Positions 17,546 through 26,014 of a DNA stretch of 64,000 nucleotides are shown here, piece after piece. Position numbers and translations under genes: made by a program. Source of the DNA: Nitrosovibrio sp. Nv4 (lineage in GTDB: Bacteria > Pseudomonadota > Gammaproteobacteria > Burkholderiales > Nitrosomonadaceae); contig NZ_OCMZ01000001.1 in NCBI RefSeq assembly GCF_900215485.1, forward strand, positions 682,001 to 746,000. Reading direction: 5' to 3'. Every line of letters starts with the position of its first letter. The stretch's first letter is position 1. Below the pieces are notes generated by a model, which was not told the DNA's origin, ran no database searches, and saw nothing but the letters and a program-made list of their open reading frames with translations.

Positions 17546-19261
17546 ATGGTAGTCAAGCCTTGGCTGAGGCTGGTCACGCTCACATGCGGCGCGCTAATGG
17601 CGGCGTCGGCATATGCGGACTTTCCCAGCGTTCCCAAAGAGACGTACAAAGCGCTGAAGCTGGAGCAATCGGCCTCGCCCAAAGAGCTGCATCAAGCGCT
17701 GGTGAAGCGCTACAAGGACCCGGCGCAAGGTGCGGGACGCGGGACGCTGGCCAAATACTGGGAGCCGATTCCCATGAGCATGTACTTTGACCCTGCCTCT
17801 TTTTACAAACCGCCGACCTCGATGAAAGAAGTGGCGGCGCGGGACGAATGCGTCAAATGCCACACGGACGAATCCCCGGTGTGGGTGAACGCCTGGAAGA
17901 AGAGCACGCACGCCAACCTGGACAAGGTTCGCAACTTGAAACCGGAAGACCCGATCTACTACAAGAAAGCCAAGCTGGAAGACGTGGAGAAGAACCTGCG
18001 CTCCATGGGTCGGCTGGGCGCGAACGAGAAGCTGAAGGAAGTGGGCTGCATCGACTGTCACGTCGACATCAACACCACCAAGAAAGCCGATCACATGAAA
18101 GACCTGCGCATGCCCACGGCTGACGTATGCGGCACGTGTCACCTGCAGGAATTTGCCGAACGCGAATCCGAGCGCGACACCCTCATCTGGCCGAACAAGC
18201 AATGGCCGCAGGGACGTCCCTCGCATGCACTGGACTGGAAGGCCAACGTAGAAGTCGCGGTATTTGCCTCCATGCCGCAACGCGAGATAGCCGAAGGCTG
18301 CAGCATGTGCCACACCAACCAGAACAAGTGCGACTCCTGCCACACCCGGCATGAATTCTCCGCGGCCGAATCGCGCCAGCCGGAGACCTGCGCCACCTGC
18401 CACAGCGGGGTAGACCACAACAACTGGGAAGCCTACTCCATGAGCAAGCACGGCAAGACCGTGGCCATCATGGGCAACAAGTGGAACTGGAACGTACCGC
18501 TGAAGGACGCCTACGCCAAGGGCGGCCAGACCGCCCCGACCTGTGCCGGCTGCCACTTCGAATATGAAGGCAAATACGCCCACAACGTCGTGCGCAAGAT
18601 CCGCTGGGCCAACTACCCTGCGGTACCCGGCATTGCCGAGAACATCACCAGCGAATGGTCCGAAGAGCGGCTGGACTCCTGGGTCAAGACCTGTACCTCC
18701 TGTCACTCCGAGCGCTTTGCCCGCTCCTACCTGGAATTCATGGACAAGGGCACGCTGCACGGCCTGGCCAAGTACAAGGAAGCGCACGCTGTGACCGAGA
18801 AGCTCTACAAGGAAGGCCTGCTGACCGGACAGAAGACCAACCGTCCGACCCCGCTGCCGCCTGACAAGGAAATGTTTGCCGGCTTCACCCAGCTCTACTG
18901 GTCCAAGGACAACAACCCGGCCGCCATCGAACTCAAAGTGCTGGAGATGGGCGAGAACAACCTGCCTAAACTGCACGTAGGACTGGCGCACGTCAACCCG
19001 GGCGGCTGGACCTACACCGAAGGCTGGGGACCGATGAACCGCGACTACGTCGAAGTCATGGACGAGAACACCAAGATCCGTGAAATGGCGGCCCTGCAGG
19101 CACGGGTGGCCAAGATGGAATCCAAGCGCAGCGCCGGACTCTTCGACCTCAACAGCGCCGATGACAAGATCTCGCTCGGCGGCCTGGGTGGCGGCATGCT
19201 CTTAGCCGGCACGCTCGCCCTGGCAGGCTGGCGCCGTCGTGAAAAGAACGAGCGCGAGTAA
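17546..19261 (+). CDS. hao: Hydroxylamine oxidoreductase HAO
   Basis: This 571-residue precursor of the periplasmic octaheme enzyme that oxidises hydroxylamine in ammonia oxidation has a signal peptide ending ASAYA (residue 24). Eight CxxCH heme sites start at C102, C168, C195, C252, C262, C282, C333 and C383. The Tyr in WTYTEGW near residue 490 lies about where the Tyr cross-linked to the P460 heme is expected (inference from mature numbering). After the catalytic part, a glycine-rich hydrophobic segment (~545-561) followed by RRREK looks like a C-terminal membrane anchor. Codon use is strongly G/C-biased at third positions compared with neighbours, as in highly expressed genes. Electrons pass to c554 encoded downstream. 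Confidence 0.97.
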   Translation: MVVKPWLRLVTLTCGALMAASAYADFPSVPKETYKALKLEQSASPKELHQALVKRYKDPAQGAGRGTLAKYWEPIPMSMYFDPASFYKPPTSMKEVAARDECVKCHTDESPVWVNAWKKSTHANLDKVRNLKPEDPIYYKKAKLEDVEKNLRSMGRLGANEKLKEVGCIDCHVDINTTKKADHMKDLRMPTADVCGTCHLQEFAERESERDTLIWPNKQWPQGRPSHALDWKANVEVAVFASMPQREIAEGCSMCHTNQNKCDSCHTRHEFSAAESRQPETCATCHSGVDHNNWEAYSMSKHGKTVAIMGNKWNWNVPLKDAYAKGGQTAPTCAGCHFEYEGKYAHNVVRKIRWANYPAVPGIAENITSEWSEERLDSWVKTCTSCHSERFARSYLEFMDKGTLHGLAKYKEAHAVTEKLYKEGLLTGQKTNRPTPLPPDKEMFAGFTQLYWSKDNNPAAIELKVLEMGENNLPKLHVGLAHVNPGGWTYTEGWGPMNRDYVEVMDENTKIREMAALQARVAKMESKRSAGLFDLNSADDKISLGGLGGGMLLAGTLALAGWRRREKNERE

Positions 19262-19276
19262 GGTTCGATAACAAGT

Positions 19277-20392
19277 TTGATCGCCTCATCCACCAGCCGC
19301 GCCCACCCGGCGCGGCGCAACAGTAAACTCCTCCCCTCACTGGGCATCCTCCTGGTGACGGGAGGAATTCTTTTGCTCCTCTGGTTTGCCTGGCTCTGGT
19401 TCAACCCCGGTCCCGCCCCTTATCGCTACCAACTGGTGGAAGAAGGCAGCATCGACAAATTCAGCCAGCTGGGACTGGAAGCCTGGCCCGATCTCACCAT
19501 CGCCCAATATGAAGTCTATGCCGAAGAGGTCGACCAGCCACTGGCGGTGACCCATATTGCCCGGCAGGGCAACAGCGCACCTGTGCGGCTCGACTGGGAA
19601 AACCGCACCAGCGAACTGCTCCTGACCACTGACAGCAAACTCAGTGAACTGACCGCCCTGGCGGGCGCCATCAACAAATATGCCGCCAAGGACGCACTCA
19701 TCCTGGCCTGGTGGGACACCTCCCGCCAGATCAATCTCTTGGCCGGACGCGACACCTTGTTCACCCAGCGCGTGGGCGAGCCGCTGATCGTACCCGCCCA
19801 CTGGCGCAACCGCATTGACGCCATCCAGAAATACGAACAGGCATTCTGGGATGCGACCGCCAGTGCGGACGAGCAGCGCCGATTCCAGCGCTTTGCCGAC
19901 GCCCTCCTGGCCGAACCGCAAGCGGGTGCTGCCATCCTGCGCGAACTTGCCGCCGAAGCCGCTAAATCCGCCAAGTCTGACAAGGCCGATAAAGCCGGAG
20001 GCGATGCAACCACCGCGCGTGAAGCCTACATCGCCATCCACGTCACCGACCTCTACAAGCTGGGCATCATGCGCCCGGAGCAGTTCGACATGGCCTACAA
20101 GAACTTCCCCATGGAAGGCAACATGCACGGCATGATCGGCTACCTCAAGAACTGGATGCTGGAAAACGAGTTCAAGACCTACACCCTGCAATCGTTGTCC
20201 GACAAACTGGTGCGCGGCTACTTCCTGCGCGATGTCAAAAGCCTCAACACGCTGATCGCCCAGATGCTGCCCTTCACCGAATCCCAGCCGCTTGACCTGA
20301 CCGCCGTGCAACTCATCTACCAGCAGGGCGGCTACTGGGTCTACAAGATCCCACCCGCAAGCAGCGAATCCCCGTCTCCCGCCGGCGGCTGA
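19277..20392 (+). CDS. haoB: HaoB (orf2), hao-linked membrane-anchored protein
   Basis: This 371-residue protein begins at TTG 19277, 15 bp after hao, with one N-terminal transmembrane segment (~20-42: LGILLVTGGILLLLWFAWLW) and a large presumed periplasmic domain. It holds the position of orf2/haoB between hao and cycA in all ammonia-oxidiser clusters I know of. No cofactor motif is seen. A Lys/Ala/Asp-rich linker (SAKSDKADKAGG) lies near residue 235. Its function is unknown; assembly or anchoring of HAO is a guess. No ATG is available near the N-terminus, so the rare start is probably genuine. Confidence 0.88.
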   Translation: MIASSTSRAHPARRNSKLLPSLGILLVTGGILLLLWFAWLWFNPGPAPYRYQLVEEGSIDKFSQLGLEAWPDLTIAQYEVYAEEVDQPLAVTHIARQGNSAPVRLDWENRTSELLLTTDSKLSELTALAGAINKYAAKDALILAWWDTSRQINLLAGRDTLFTQRVGEPLIVPAHWRNRIDAIQKYEQAFWDATASADEQRRFQRFADALLAEPQAGAAILRELAAEAAKSAKSDKADKAGGDATTAREAYIAIHVTDLYKLGIMRPEQFDMAYKNFPMEGNMHGMIGYLKNWMLENEFKTYTLQSLSDKLVRGYFLRDVKSLNTLIAQMLPFTESQPLDLTAVQLIYQQGGYWVYKIPPASSESPSPAGG

Positions 20393-20699
20393 ATGTTCCC
20401 TAGCGTCCCCTAAGCATCCCCTGACCGTTCCCCGGTCGTCCCTGTGCGGTACCAGTGGTACCAGAAAGAGTCATGGTACTGGTGCTACCCGTTTATATAA
20501 ACCGGAGATACAGTATGGGAATAACAGGTTTGCCGTAACATCACGTTTCAATACAAAAGGGTTGGCTATAAATCACGTTTCCGTAAGCAGTTTGCACCAG
20601 TTTGTTGTAATATCACAACGCCTGCCGCGGATATAACGGATCCAGCGGACATCGCGGATAACCAACGGATATACTTGCCCGAAAGAAAAAGGAGAAACC
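20393..20699. other. haoB-cycA intergenic region
   Basis: It contains an imperfect inverted repeat around 20448-20490 (GGTACCAGTGGTACCAG against CATGGTACTGGTGCTACC) that could act as a terminator or RNA-stabilising hairpin after hao-haoB, and the ribosome-binding site AAAGGAG before cycA. No gene is supported. Confidence 0.45.
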
Positions 20700-21407
20700 A
20701 TGAGCTATCGCATGACACTAGCCCTAGCCGCAGCAGCCATGTTTGCGGTTATATCCGGGAGCGCGAGCGCCCAGTCGTTTGAAGGCCGCAAGAAATGCAG
20801 TTCCTGTCACAAGAGCCAGGCGCAATCATGGGGTGATACGGCGCACGCCAAGGCCATGGAATCGTTAAAGCCCAACACCAAGGCCGAGGCCAAGAAGAAG
20901 GCCAAGCTCGATCCCGCCAAGGACTACACCAAGGACAAGGATTGCGTCGGCTGCCATGTTGACGGCTGGGGCAAGGAAGGCGGCTACACGCTTGATGACC
21001 CGAGCAAATTCACCACCGGCGTGGGCTGCGAATCCTGCCACGGTCCCGGTTCCAAGTATCGCGGCATTCACCGCAAGGCAGGAGCCGCCTTCGAGAAATC
21101 GAAGAAGACCGCCCCGCGCCAGACCCTGGCCGACGCCGGACAGGACTTCGCCTTTGAAGAGAGCTGCAATGCCTGCCACCTGAACTACGAAGGCAGCCCA
21201 TGGAAGGGTGCGAAGAAGCCCTACACGCCTTTCACCCCGGCGGTGGACAAGAAATACACCTTCGACTTTGACAAATACGTGAAGGACACCAAGGCCATGC
21301 ACGAGCACTACAAGCTGGACGGCACCTTCACGGGGGATCCGAAGTTCAAGTATCATGACGAGTTCCAGTCCAAGGCGAAGGTTGGCGAGAAAGGCTCGGA
21401 AGACTAA
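20700..21407 (+). CDS. cycA: Cytochrome c554 (tetraheme electron acceptor of HAO)
   Basis: This 235-residue precursor has a 24-residue signal peptide ending SASA. Four CxxCH sites start at C33, C82, C110 and C156, as in cytochrome c554. The protein is Lys-rich (KAEAKKKAKL). It takes two electron pairs from HAO in the periplasm and passes them to cytochrome cM552. It shares the 21407 base with the start of cycB (TAATG), so both are co-translated. Codon bias is as strong as in hao. Confidence 0.96.
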   Translation: MSYRMTLALAAAAMFAVISGSASAQSFEGRKKCSSCHKSQAQSWGDTAHAKAMESLKPNTKAEAKKKAKLDPAKDYTKDKDCVGCHVDGWGKEGGYTLDDPSKFTTGVGCESCHGPGSKYRGIHRKAGAAFEKSKKTAPRQTLADAGQDFAFEESCNACHLNYEGSPWKGAKKPYTPFTPAVDKKYTFDFDKYVKDTKAMHEHYKLDGTFTGDPKFKYHDEFQSKAKVGEKGSED

Positions 21408-22015
21408 TGGGCATAAAGGCAGGCGGCACCCTGCTCACGGGTGCAATACTTGGGATCGTCATGGTGGCGGTGGTATTCGGCGGCGAGGCCGCCGTCTCCA
21501 CCACCGAATTCTGCACGAGCTGTCATTCCATGACCTATCCGGCGGAGGAGCTGAGAAGCTCCTCGCACTATGGCGCCCTGGGGGCAAACCCGGGCTGCAA
21601 GGATTGCCACATCCCGCAGGGCTTCAAGAACTTCCACCTGGCGGTGGCGACCCATGTGGTGGATGGGGCGCGTGAGTTGTACATGGAGTTTGCCGAGGAC
21701 TATTCCACAGTAGAGAAATTCAACGAGCGCAGGCTGATCATGGCGCACGATGCGCGCATGAACCTGAAGAAATGGGATAGCCGCACCTGCCGCGAATGCC
21801 ACAGGAATCCGCAGCCGCCGGGGTCCGATGCCAAGGCGGCGCACAAGAAGATGGAGACCGAAGGCGCTACCTGCATCGACTGCCATCAGAACCTGGTGCA
21901 CAAGGAAGCCCCCGAAACCGACCTCAACGAGAGCATCAAGCAGGGCAAGCTGGTCCTCAAAACCGCATCGAAGGATGAGGATGAGGAGGATGAAGAAGAT
22001 GAGGAAGAGGAGTGA
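21407..22015 (+). CDS. cycB: Tetraheme cytochrome cM552, NapC/NirT family quinone reductase
   Basis: This 202-residue protein has an uncleaved N-terminal membrane helix (residues ~5-25) and four CxxCH motifs starting at C36, C64, C128 and C156, the NapC/NirT pattern. It is thought to pass electrons from c554 into ubiquinone at the periplasmic face. The C-terminus is a run of Asp/Glu, which is unusual for the family as a whole but may bind the Lys-rich c554. The last gene of the cluster is followed by a hairpin. Confidence 0.95.
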   Translation: MGIKAGGTLLTGAILGIVMVAVVFGGEAAVSTTEFCTSCHSMTYPAEELRSSSHYGALGANPGCKDCHIPQGFKNFHLAVATHVVDGARELYMEFAEDYSTVEKFNERRLIMAHDARMNLKKWDSRTCRECHRNPQPPGSDAKAAHKKMETEGATCIDCHQNLVHKEAPETDLNESIKQGKLVLKTASKDEDEEDEEDEEEE

Positions 22016-22070
22016 TCCTGATCTTCACGGTTTTTAGAACTCATTAGCGGACTCCCTGTTTATTTTATCC

Positions 22071-22110
22071 AAGCCGCTGTTCTCCGCACTTACGCGAGGA
22101 GCAGCGGCTT
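22071..22110 (+). terminator. Hairpin after cycB
   Basis: AAGCCGCTG (22071-22079) pairs perfectly with CAGCGGCTT (22102-22110). Inner bases can extend the stem. There is only a short T stretch afterwards, so it is a probable but not classic intrinsic terminator for the hao-cyc cluster. Confidence 0.6.
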
Positions 22111-22326
22111 TGATTACATAAGGGAAGCGCGAAAGTTTATTTGGGGATCACTGGAACTGTCACTTTTTCGTTCGCTCTACCGTTGCGTGACCGCCAAGTA
22201 CGTGTTTAGTAATTAAACAACTCAAATAAACGACTCAAATAAACCGATTCTAATAAACGGTCCAAAGACGAATTCATATCCTTGACTGGATCAGTTGCGA
22301 AATCAAGGTATCCGAGCCAGAAACGA

Positions 22327-23109
22327 ATGCTGCGTAATTTCCCCAGCCCAAACACTACCTACTCCCACCGAATACGCGACTATTTCATCGCGGCGCTTAC
22401 ATTCGTGTGCGTGGGTATCAGCTTGAACATGGATGCCAGCGGCAGCTTGGAGCAGCAAAATTTCATGGGGCTTATTGCCTGGACATTTTTGTCAGCATTA
22501 CTATGGGGGGAGAACAAGGAAGTACGGATGCAAGTCATCATTGCGGTAGCTTTTGCCACTCTCGGTGAGCATTTCGCATCCATCTATATGGAGGGGTATA
22601 CCTATCGATTCGGCAACGTGCCCGCTTATGTCCCGCCCGGCCATGGTATGGTTTATCTGACAGCCGTCGCGCTGGCCCGCTCCGGTCTCTTTTTGACACA
22701 TGCACGCAAGATAGCGACCCTGGTTGTCGTAACATGCGGCGCCTGGTCAATTTGGGGAGTCAGCGGATATCCGGCGCAAGGTGATCAGGTTGGCGCACTA
22801 CTGTTTTGCGTTTTTCTGGTCTACCTCTTCAAGGGCCGCTCCCCAATGGTTTATCTCGCTGCTTTTTTCATCACGACGTGGCTGGAGTTAATCGGCACAG
22901 CCGCGGGAACATGGAAGTGGGCGGCAATAGAACCTGTCCTGGGGCTGTCCCAGGGAAATCCGCCCAGCGGTGTTGCCGCCTGGTATTGTCTGGTCGACGC
23001 GGTGGCCATCGGCGCAGCTCCTGCTATATTAAACGGCCTGAAAAAGTGCACCGAAGGGTTTAAGGCGGAGAAACCCAAAAATGTTCATCAGGGTGCGCGA
23101 AACGAATAG
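22327..23109 (+). CDS. Integral membrane protein of unknown function
   Basis: ATG 22327 starts a 260-residue protein with about seven hydrophobic segments (FIAALTFVCVGISLNM, LIAWTFLSALLWG, VIIAVAFATLGEHF and others). A conserved-looking loop reads NVPAYVPPGHGMVYL, and the tail is Lys-rich. I do not recognise a function. A TTG at 22282 in the same frame would add 15 residues but is less likely. It follows the hao cluster on the same strand beyond the hairpin, so it is probably separately expressed. Confidence 0.65.
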   Translation: MLRNFPSPNTTYSHRIRDYFIAALTFVCVGISLNMDASGSLEQQNFMGLIAWTFLSALLWGENKEVRMQVIIAVAFATLGEHFASIYMEGYTYRFGNVPAYVPPGHGMVYLTAVALARSGLFLTHARKIATLVVVTCGAWSIWGVSGYPAQGDQVGALLFCVFLVYLFKGRSPMVYLAAFFITTWLELIGTAAGTWKWAAIEPVLGLSQGNPPSGVAAWYCLVDAVAIGAAPAILNGLKKCTEGFKAEKPKNVHQGARNE

Positions 23110-23287
23110 TTGAATTTTTTTAATTACCGCAAGTCTAATTTTTTATTTTGATGAAATTACCGCTGCAATCTCCTATTTACTCCTTTTTTCTTTACCGTCC
23201 AAACGCCTCCATCGTCAGCAACTGGCATTTCTATGAATTGCCTTACCTGGACTTTCCCAACAGCTTTTGTTGGATGGCTACGAAGTA

Positions 23288-24823
23288 ATGGATATCTCGT
23301 TCGCCCAACTCAATCTATCGCCTGAAATTCTGCGCGCCATAGCAGACCAGGGCTACACTGAACCTACCCCAATTCAGACTCAGGCAATTCCGCTTATACT
23401 TGAAGGCAAGGACATCATGGGCGGCGCACAGACCGGCACCGGCAAGACGGCAGGCTTTACGCTGCCAATGCTGAGCCGCTTGCAACCCGGTGCCAATACC
23501 AGCGCTTCTCCCGCCAAGCACCCAACTCGCGCATTAATTCTGGCCCCTACGCGCGAATTGGCGGTACAGGTCTATGAAAGCGTAAAAACCTATGGCAAAT
23601 ATCTATCCCTCAGATGCGCTGTTGTTTATGGAGGAATGGATATGGCGCCGCAGACCAGGGATTTGCGCGCGGGGGTAGAAATTCTCGTCGCCACGCCAGG
23701 ACGTCTGCTCGATCACATCCAGCAAAAAACCGTAAACCTGTCGAAGATCGAAATCCTTATACTGGATGAAGCCGATCGTATGCTGGACATGGGTTTTCTT
23801 CCCGATATCAAACGCATTCTCGCCCTGCTACCGCAGCAACGGCAAAGCCTGATGTTTTCAGCGACCTTCTCCGAAGAGATCAAGAAACTTGCAAACAAGC
23901 TCTTGCGAGACCCTGTGTTGATCGAAGTGGCGAGGCGCAATTCCATTGCCGAACTGATAACCCACGTAGTCCATCCGGTATCGCGGGATCGTAAACGCGA
24001 ACTGCTGACGCACCTCATCAAATCGCAGGATCTGCAACAGGTTCTGGTTTTTGTCCGTACCAAGCATGGGGCCAGTCGTTTGGCGCAGCAGTTAGAACGG
24101 GATGGGATCACTGCGACCGCCATTCATGGCGACAAGAGCCAGCCCCAGCGCACCCAGGCACTGGCGGAATTCAAACAAGGAATCGTTCGGGTATTGGTGG
24201 CAACCGATGTTGCCGCCCGGGGACTGGATATAGAAGATCTCCCCCATGTGGTCAACTTCGAATTACCCACCACACCCGAGGACTACATTCATCGAATCGG
24301 CCGCACCGGCCGCGCTGGTACCAAAGGCGATGCGATTTCATTGGTAGGCGAGGATGAGAACGAATTGCTCAAAGGAATCGAACAGCTCCTGAAATTCAAG
24401 CTTAACTCCGTAATAGTTGCCGGATTCGAACCAGGATCCCAGAAACATGCAATTGAATCCGAAGGTGCACGGGAAAGGCGACCCACCCGTAATAAATCCC
24501 TTCAGCCAGAACATAAGAAATCGCCCGAATCACGCGTCAAACGACCCGATGATTCTCATTCCGCCACATACCAAAAAGGCGCGAACGGTTTCAAAGGCAC
24601 CAAAACCGGGAAGGAGCATACGCGCGCACACGGGAAAAGCTCCAAGACCCCGGAGGATCCGTTGTTTAGCCAGCCCTATACCCCCGGCACACCTTCTGCC
24701 GAGAGCTCCGAAAACGAGTCAGCACAGGCCAGAGCTAATCATTCCCGCCACCGCCATCCGGCCAAACCATTGGCTGCACTCTTCATGCCGCGGTCCCCGG
24801 CAAAGCCAAAGCAGGATAGCTGA
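23288..24823 (+). CDS. rhlE: DEAD-box RNA helicase RhlE
   Basis: This ATP-dependent RNA helicase has the Q motif ([11 protein letters not shown]...[10 protein letters not shown]), motif I AQTGTGKT, Ia [14 protein letters not shown] in [19 protein letters not shown], and [12 protein letters not shown]. The core is about residues 1-375, followed by a basic, low-complexity C-terminal tail of ~135 residues rich in K, R, S and P, usual in RhlE-like helicases that act on ribosome assembly or mRNA turnover. ATG 23288 is chosen because MDISFAQL is the common RhlE start. An upstream TTG at 23267 is less likely. Confidence 0.9.
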   Translation: MDISFAQLNLSPEILRAIADQGYTEPTPIQTQAIPLILEGKDIMGGAQTGTGKTAGFTLPMLSRLQPGANTSASPAKHPTRALILAPTRELAVQVYESVKTYGKYLSLRCAVVYGGMDMAPQTRDLRAGVEILVATPGRLLDHIQQKTVNLSKIEILILDEADRMLDMGFLPDIKRILALLPQQRQSLMFSATFSEEIKKLANKLLRDPVLIEVARRNSIAELITHVVHPVSRDRKRELLTHLIKSQDLQQVLVFVRTKHGASRLAQQLERDGITATAIHGDKSQPQRTQALAEFKQGIVRVLVATDVAARGLDIEDLPHVVNFELPTTPEDYIHRIGRTGRAGTKGDAISLVGEDENELLKGIEQLLKFKLNSVIVAGFEPGSQKHAIESEGARERRPTRNKSLQPEHKKSPESRVKRPDDSHSATYQKGANGFKGTKTGKEHTRAHGKSSKTPEDPLFSQPYTPGTPSAESSENESAQARANHSRHRHPAKPLAALFMPRSPAKPKQDS

Positions 24824-24893
24824 GTGCAGCGGTACTGTTCCTCGATTCCTCAACCCGTATCAGTACTCTGATGCATGACATGGAGCGCTTGAC

Positions 24894-25454
24894 ATGGGAA
24901 AGCGCCTGACGAAGATATATACCCGTACCGGCGACGACGGAACTACCGGGTTGGGTGACGGCACACGAACCACCAAGGAGAGTTTACGTGTCGAGGCTAT
25001 CGGCGTCGTGGACGAACTGAACAGCTTTATTGGTGTTTTGCTTGCGGAAAATCCTGAGGAGGAAGTGCGCACCAAACTGGAAGATATCCAGCATGACCTG
25101 TTCGATCTGGGCGGGGATCTGAGTATTCCCGGCCGCGCCAGCATGAGCGAAGCACAAGTCAGCCGTTTGGAAAAGCAACTTGATGACTACAACATCTCAC
25201 TGGCTGCGCTAAAGGAATTCATACTCCCCGGCGGAACCCGCGCGGCTTCTCTGTGCCACGTCGCGCGCGCAACCTGCCGGCGTGCCGAACGGTGTTTGGT
25301 AAGGCTTTACCGAGCTGAACCGGCAATGCCGTCCCACATCGAGTACCTCAACCGCTTGTCCGACTTCTTATTCGTATTGTGCCGCATCCTGAACCATCAG
25401 CAGGGCGTAGAAGACGTGATGTGGCGACCTGGAAAAAATCGTCACCCGGCATAG
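24894..25454 (+). CDS. Cob(I)alamin adenosyltransferase, PduO type
   Basis: This 186-residue enzyme transfers adenosyl from ATP to cob(I)alamin. The N-terminal KIYTRTGDDGTTGLGDGTR is the PduO ATP-binding loop, and VARATCRRAERCLV (residues ~122-135) and NRLSDFLFVLCR near the C-terminus are family signatures. It stands alone, without other cobalamin genes nearby. The host also has B12-independent metE in this window. Confidence 0.92.
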   Translation: MGKRLTKIYTRTGDDGTTGLGDGTRTTKESLRVEAIGVVDELNSFIGVLLAENPEEEVRTKLEDIQHDLFDLGGDLSIPGRASMSEAQVSRLEKQLDDYNISLAALKEFILPGGTRAASLCHVARATCRRAERCLVRLYRAEPAMPSHIEYLNRLSDFLFVLCRILNHQQGVEDVMWRPGKNRHPA

Positions 25455-25493
25455 GATTCACCGTTCCTGTTTTGCATACCTGATTAATTCGCG

Positions 25494-25955
25494 TTATTCC
25501 TTCCGTCGAAAGCTGTCGACCACCATCAACATCGCCCCGAGAAAAATTGCGGAATCCGCCACGTTAAAAGCCGGCCAGTGATAGCCGCCCGCATGGAAAT
25601 CCAGAAAATCGACCACATGCCCCATGGTTATTCGATCCCACAGATTACCAAGCGCCCCGCCAAGTATCAGGCTTAACGCAATACAGAACAACCTGTCGGC
25701 AGCGTGTTTACGCAGCAGATAAACGATCAGTACTGAAGCGCCCGCAGCAATCAAGCTGAAAAACCAGCGCTGCCATCCGCTGGCGTCGCTCAGAAAGCTA
25801 AAGGCAGCACCTGCGTTATAGGCCAGCACCAGATTGAAAAAATTTGTCAGCGGGATCTGTTCGCCATTGAATAACTCGGCTTCCACCCAGCGCTTGCTGA
25901 CCAGGTCCAGCACCAGGACTACCAGCGCCACAACCAGACTAAACTGCAGCTTCAT
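25494..25955 (-). CDS. lspA: Lipoprotein signal peptidase (signal peptidase II)
   Basis: This 153-residue inner-membrane aspartic protease cleaves prolipoproteins. Four hydrophobic helices are present, with conserved YNAGAAFSFL, GGALGNLWDRI and the catalytic Asp pair in GHVVDFLDF and FNVADSAI. It is the last gene of a ribF-ileS-lspA minus-strand operon, the normal order in proteobacteria, 59 bp after ileS. Confidence 0.95.
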   Translation of the reverse strand: MKLQFSLVVALVVLVLDLVSKRWVEAELFNGEQIPLTNFFNLVLAYNAGAAFSFLSDASGWQRWFFSLIAAGASVLIVYLLRKHAADRLFCIALSLILGGALGNLWDRITMGHVVDFLDFHAGGYHWPAFNVADSAIFLGAMLMVVDSFRRKE

Positions 25956-26014
25956 CGTATCCTGCGCGCCATCGTATGAGGTCCCCTAGTACCCTGGCGT
26001 GAGCTTCCTTCTTA

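Noticed and set aside
17594..18991. Long minus-strand frame of 465 codons opposite hao
   Set aside because: It is a by-product of the strong third-position bias of hao; the translation is Val/Gly-rich with no known family and no ribosome-binding site.
19337..20311. Long minus-strand frame opposite haoB
   Set aside because: Same reason as above: shadow of a G/C-biased gene.
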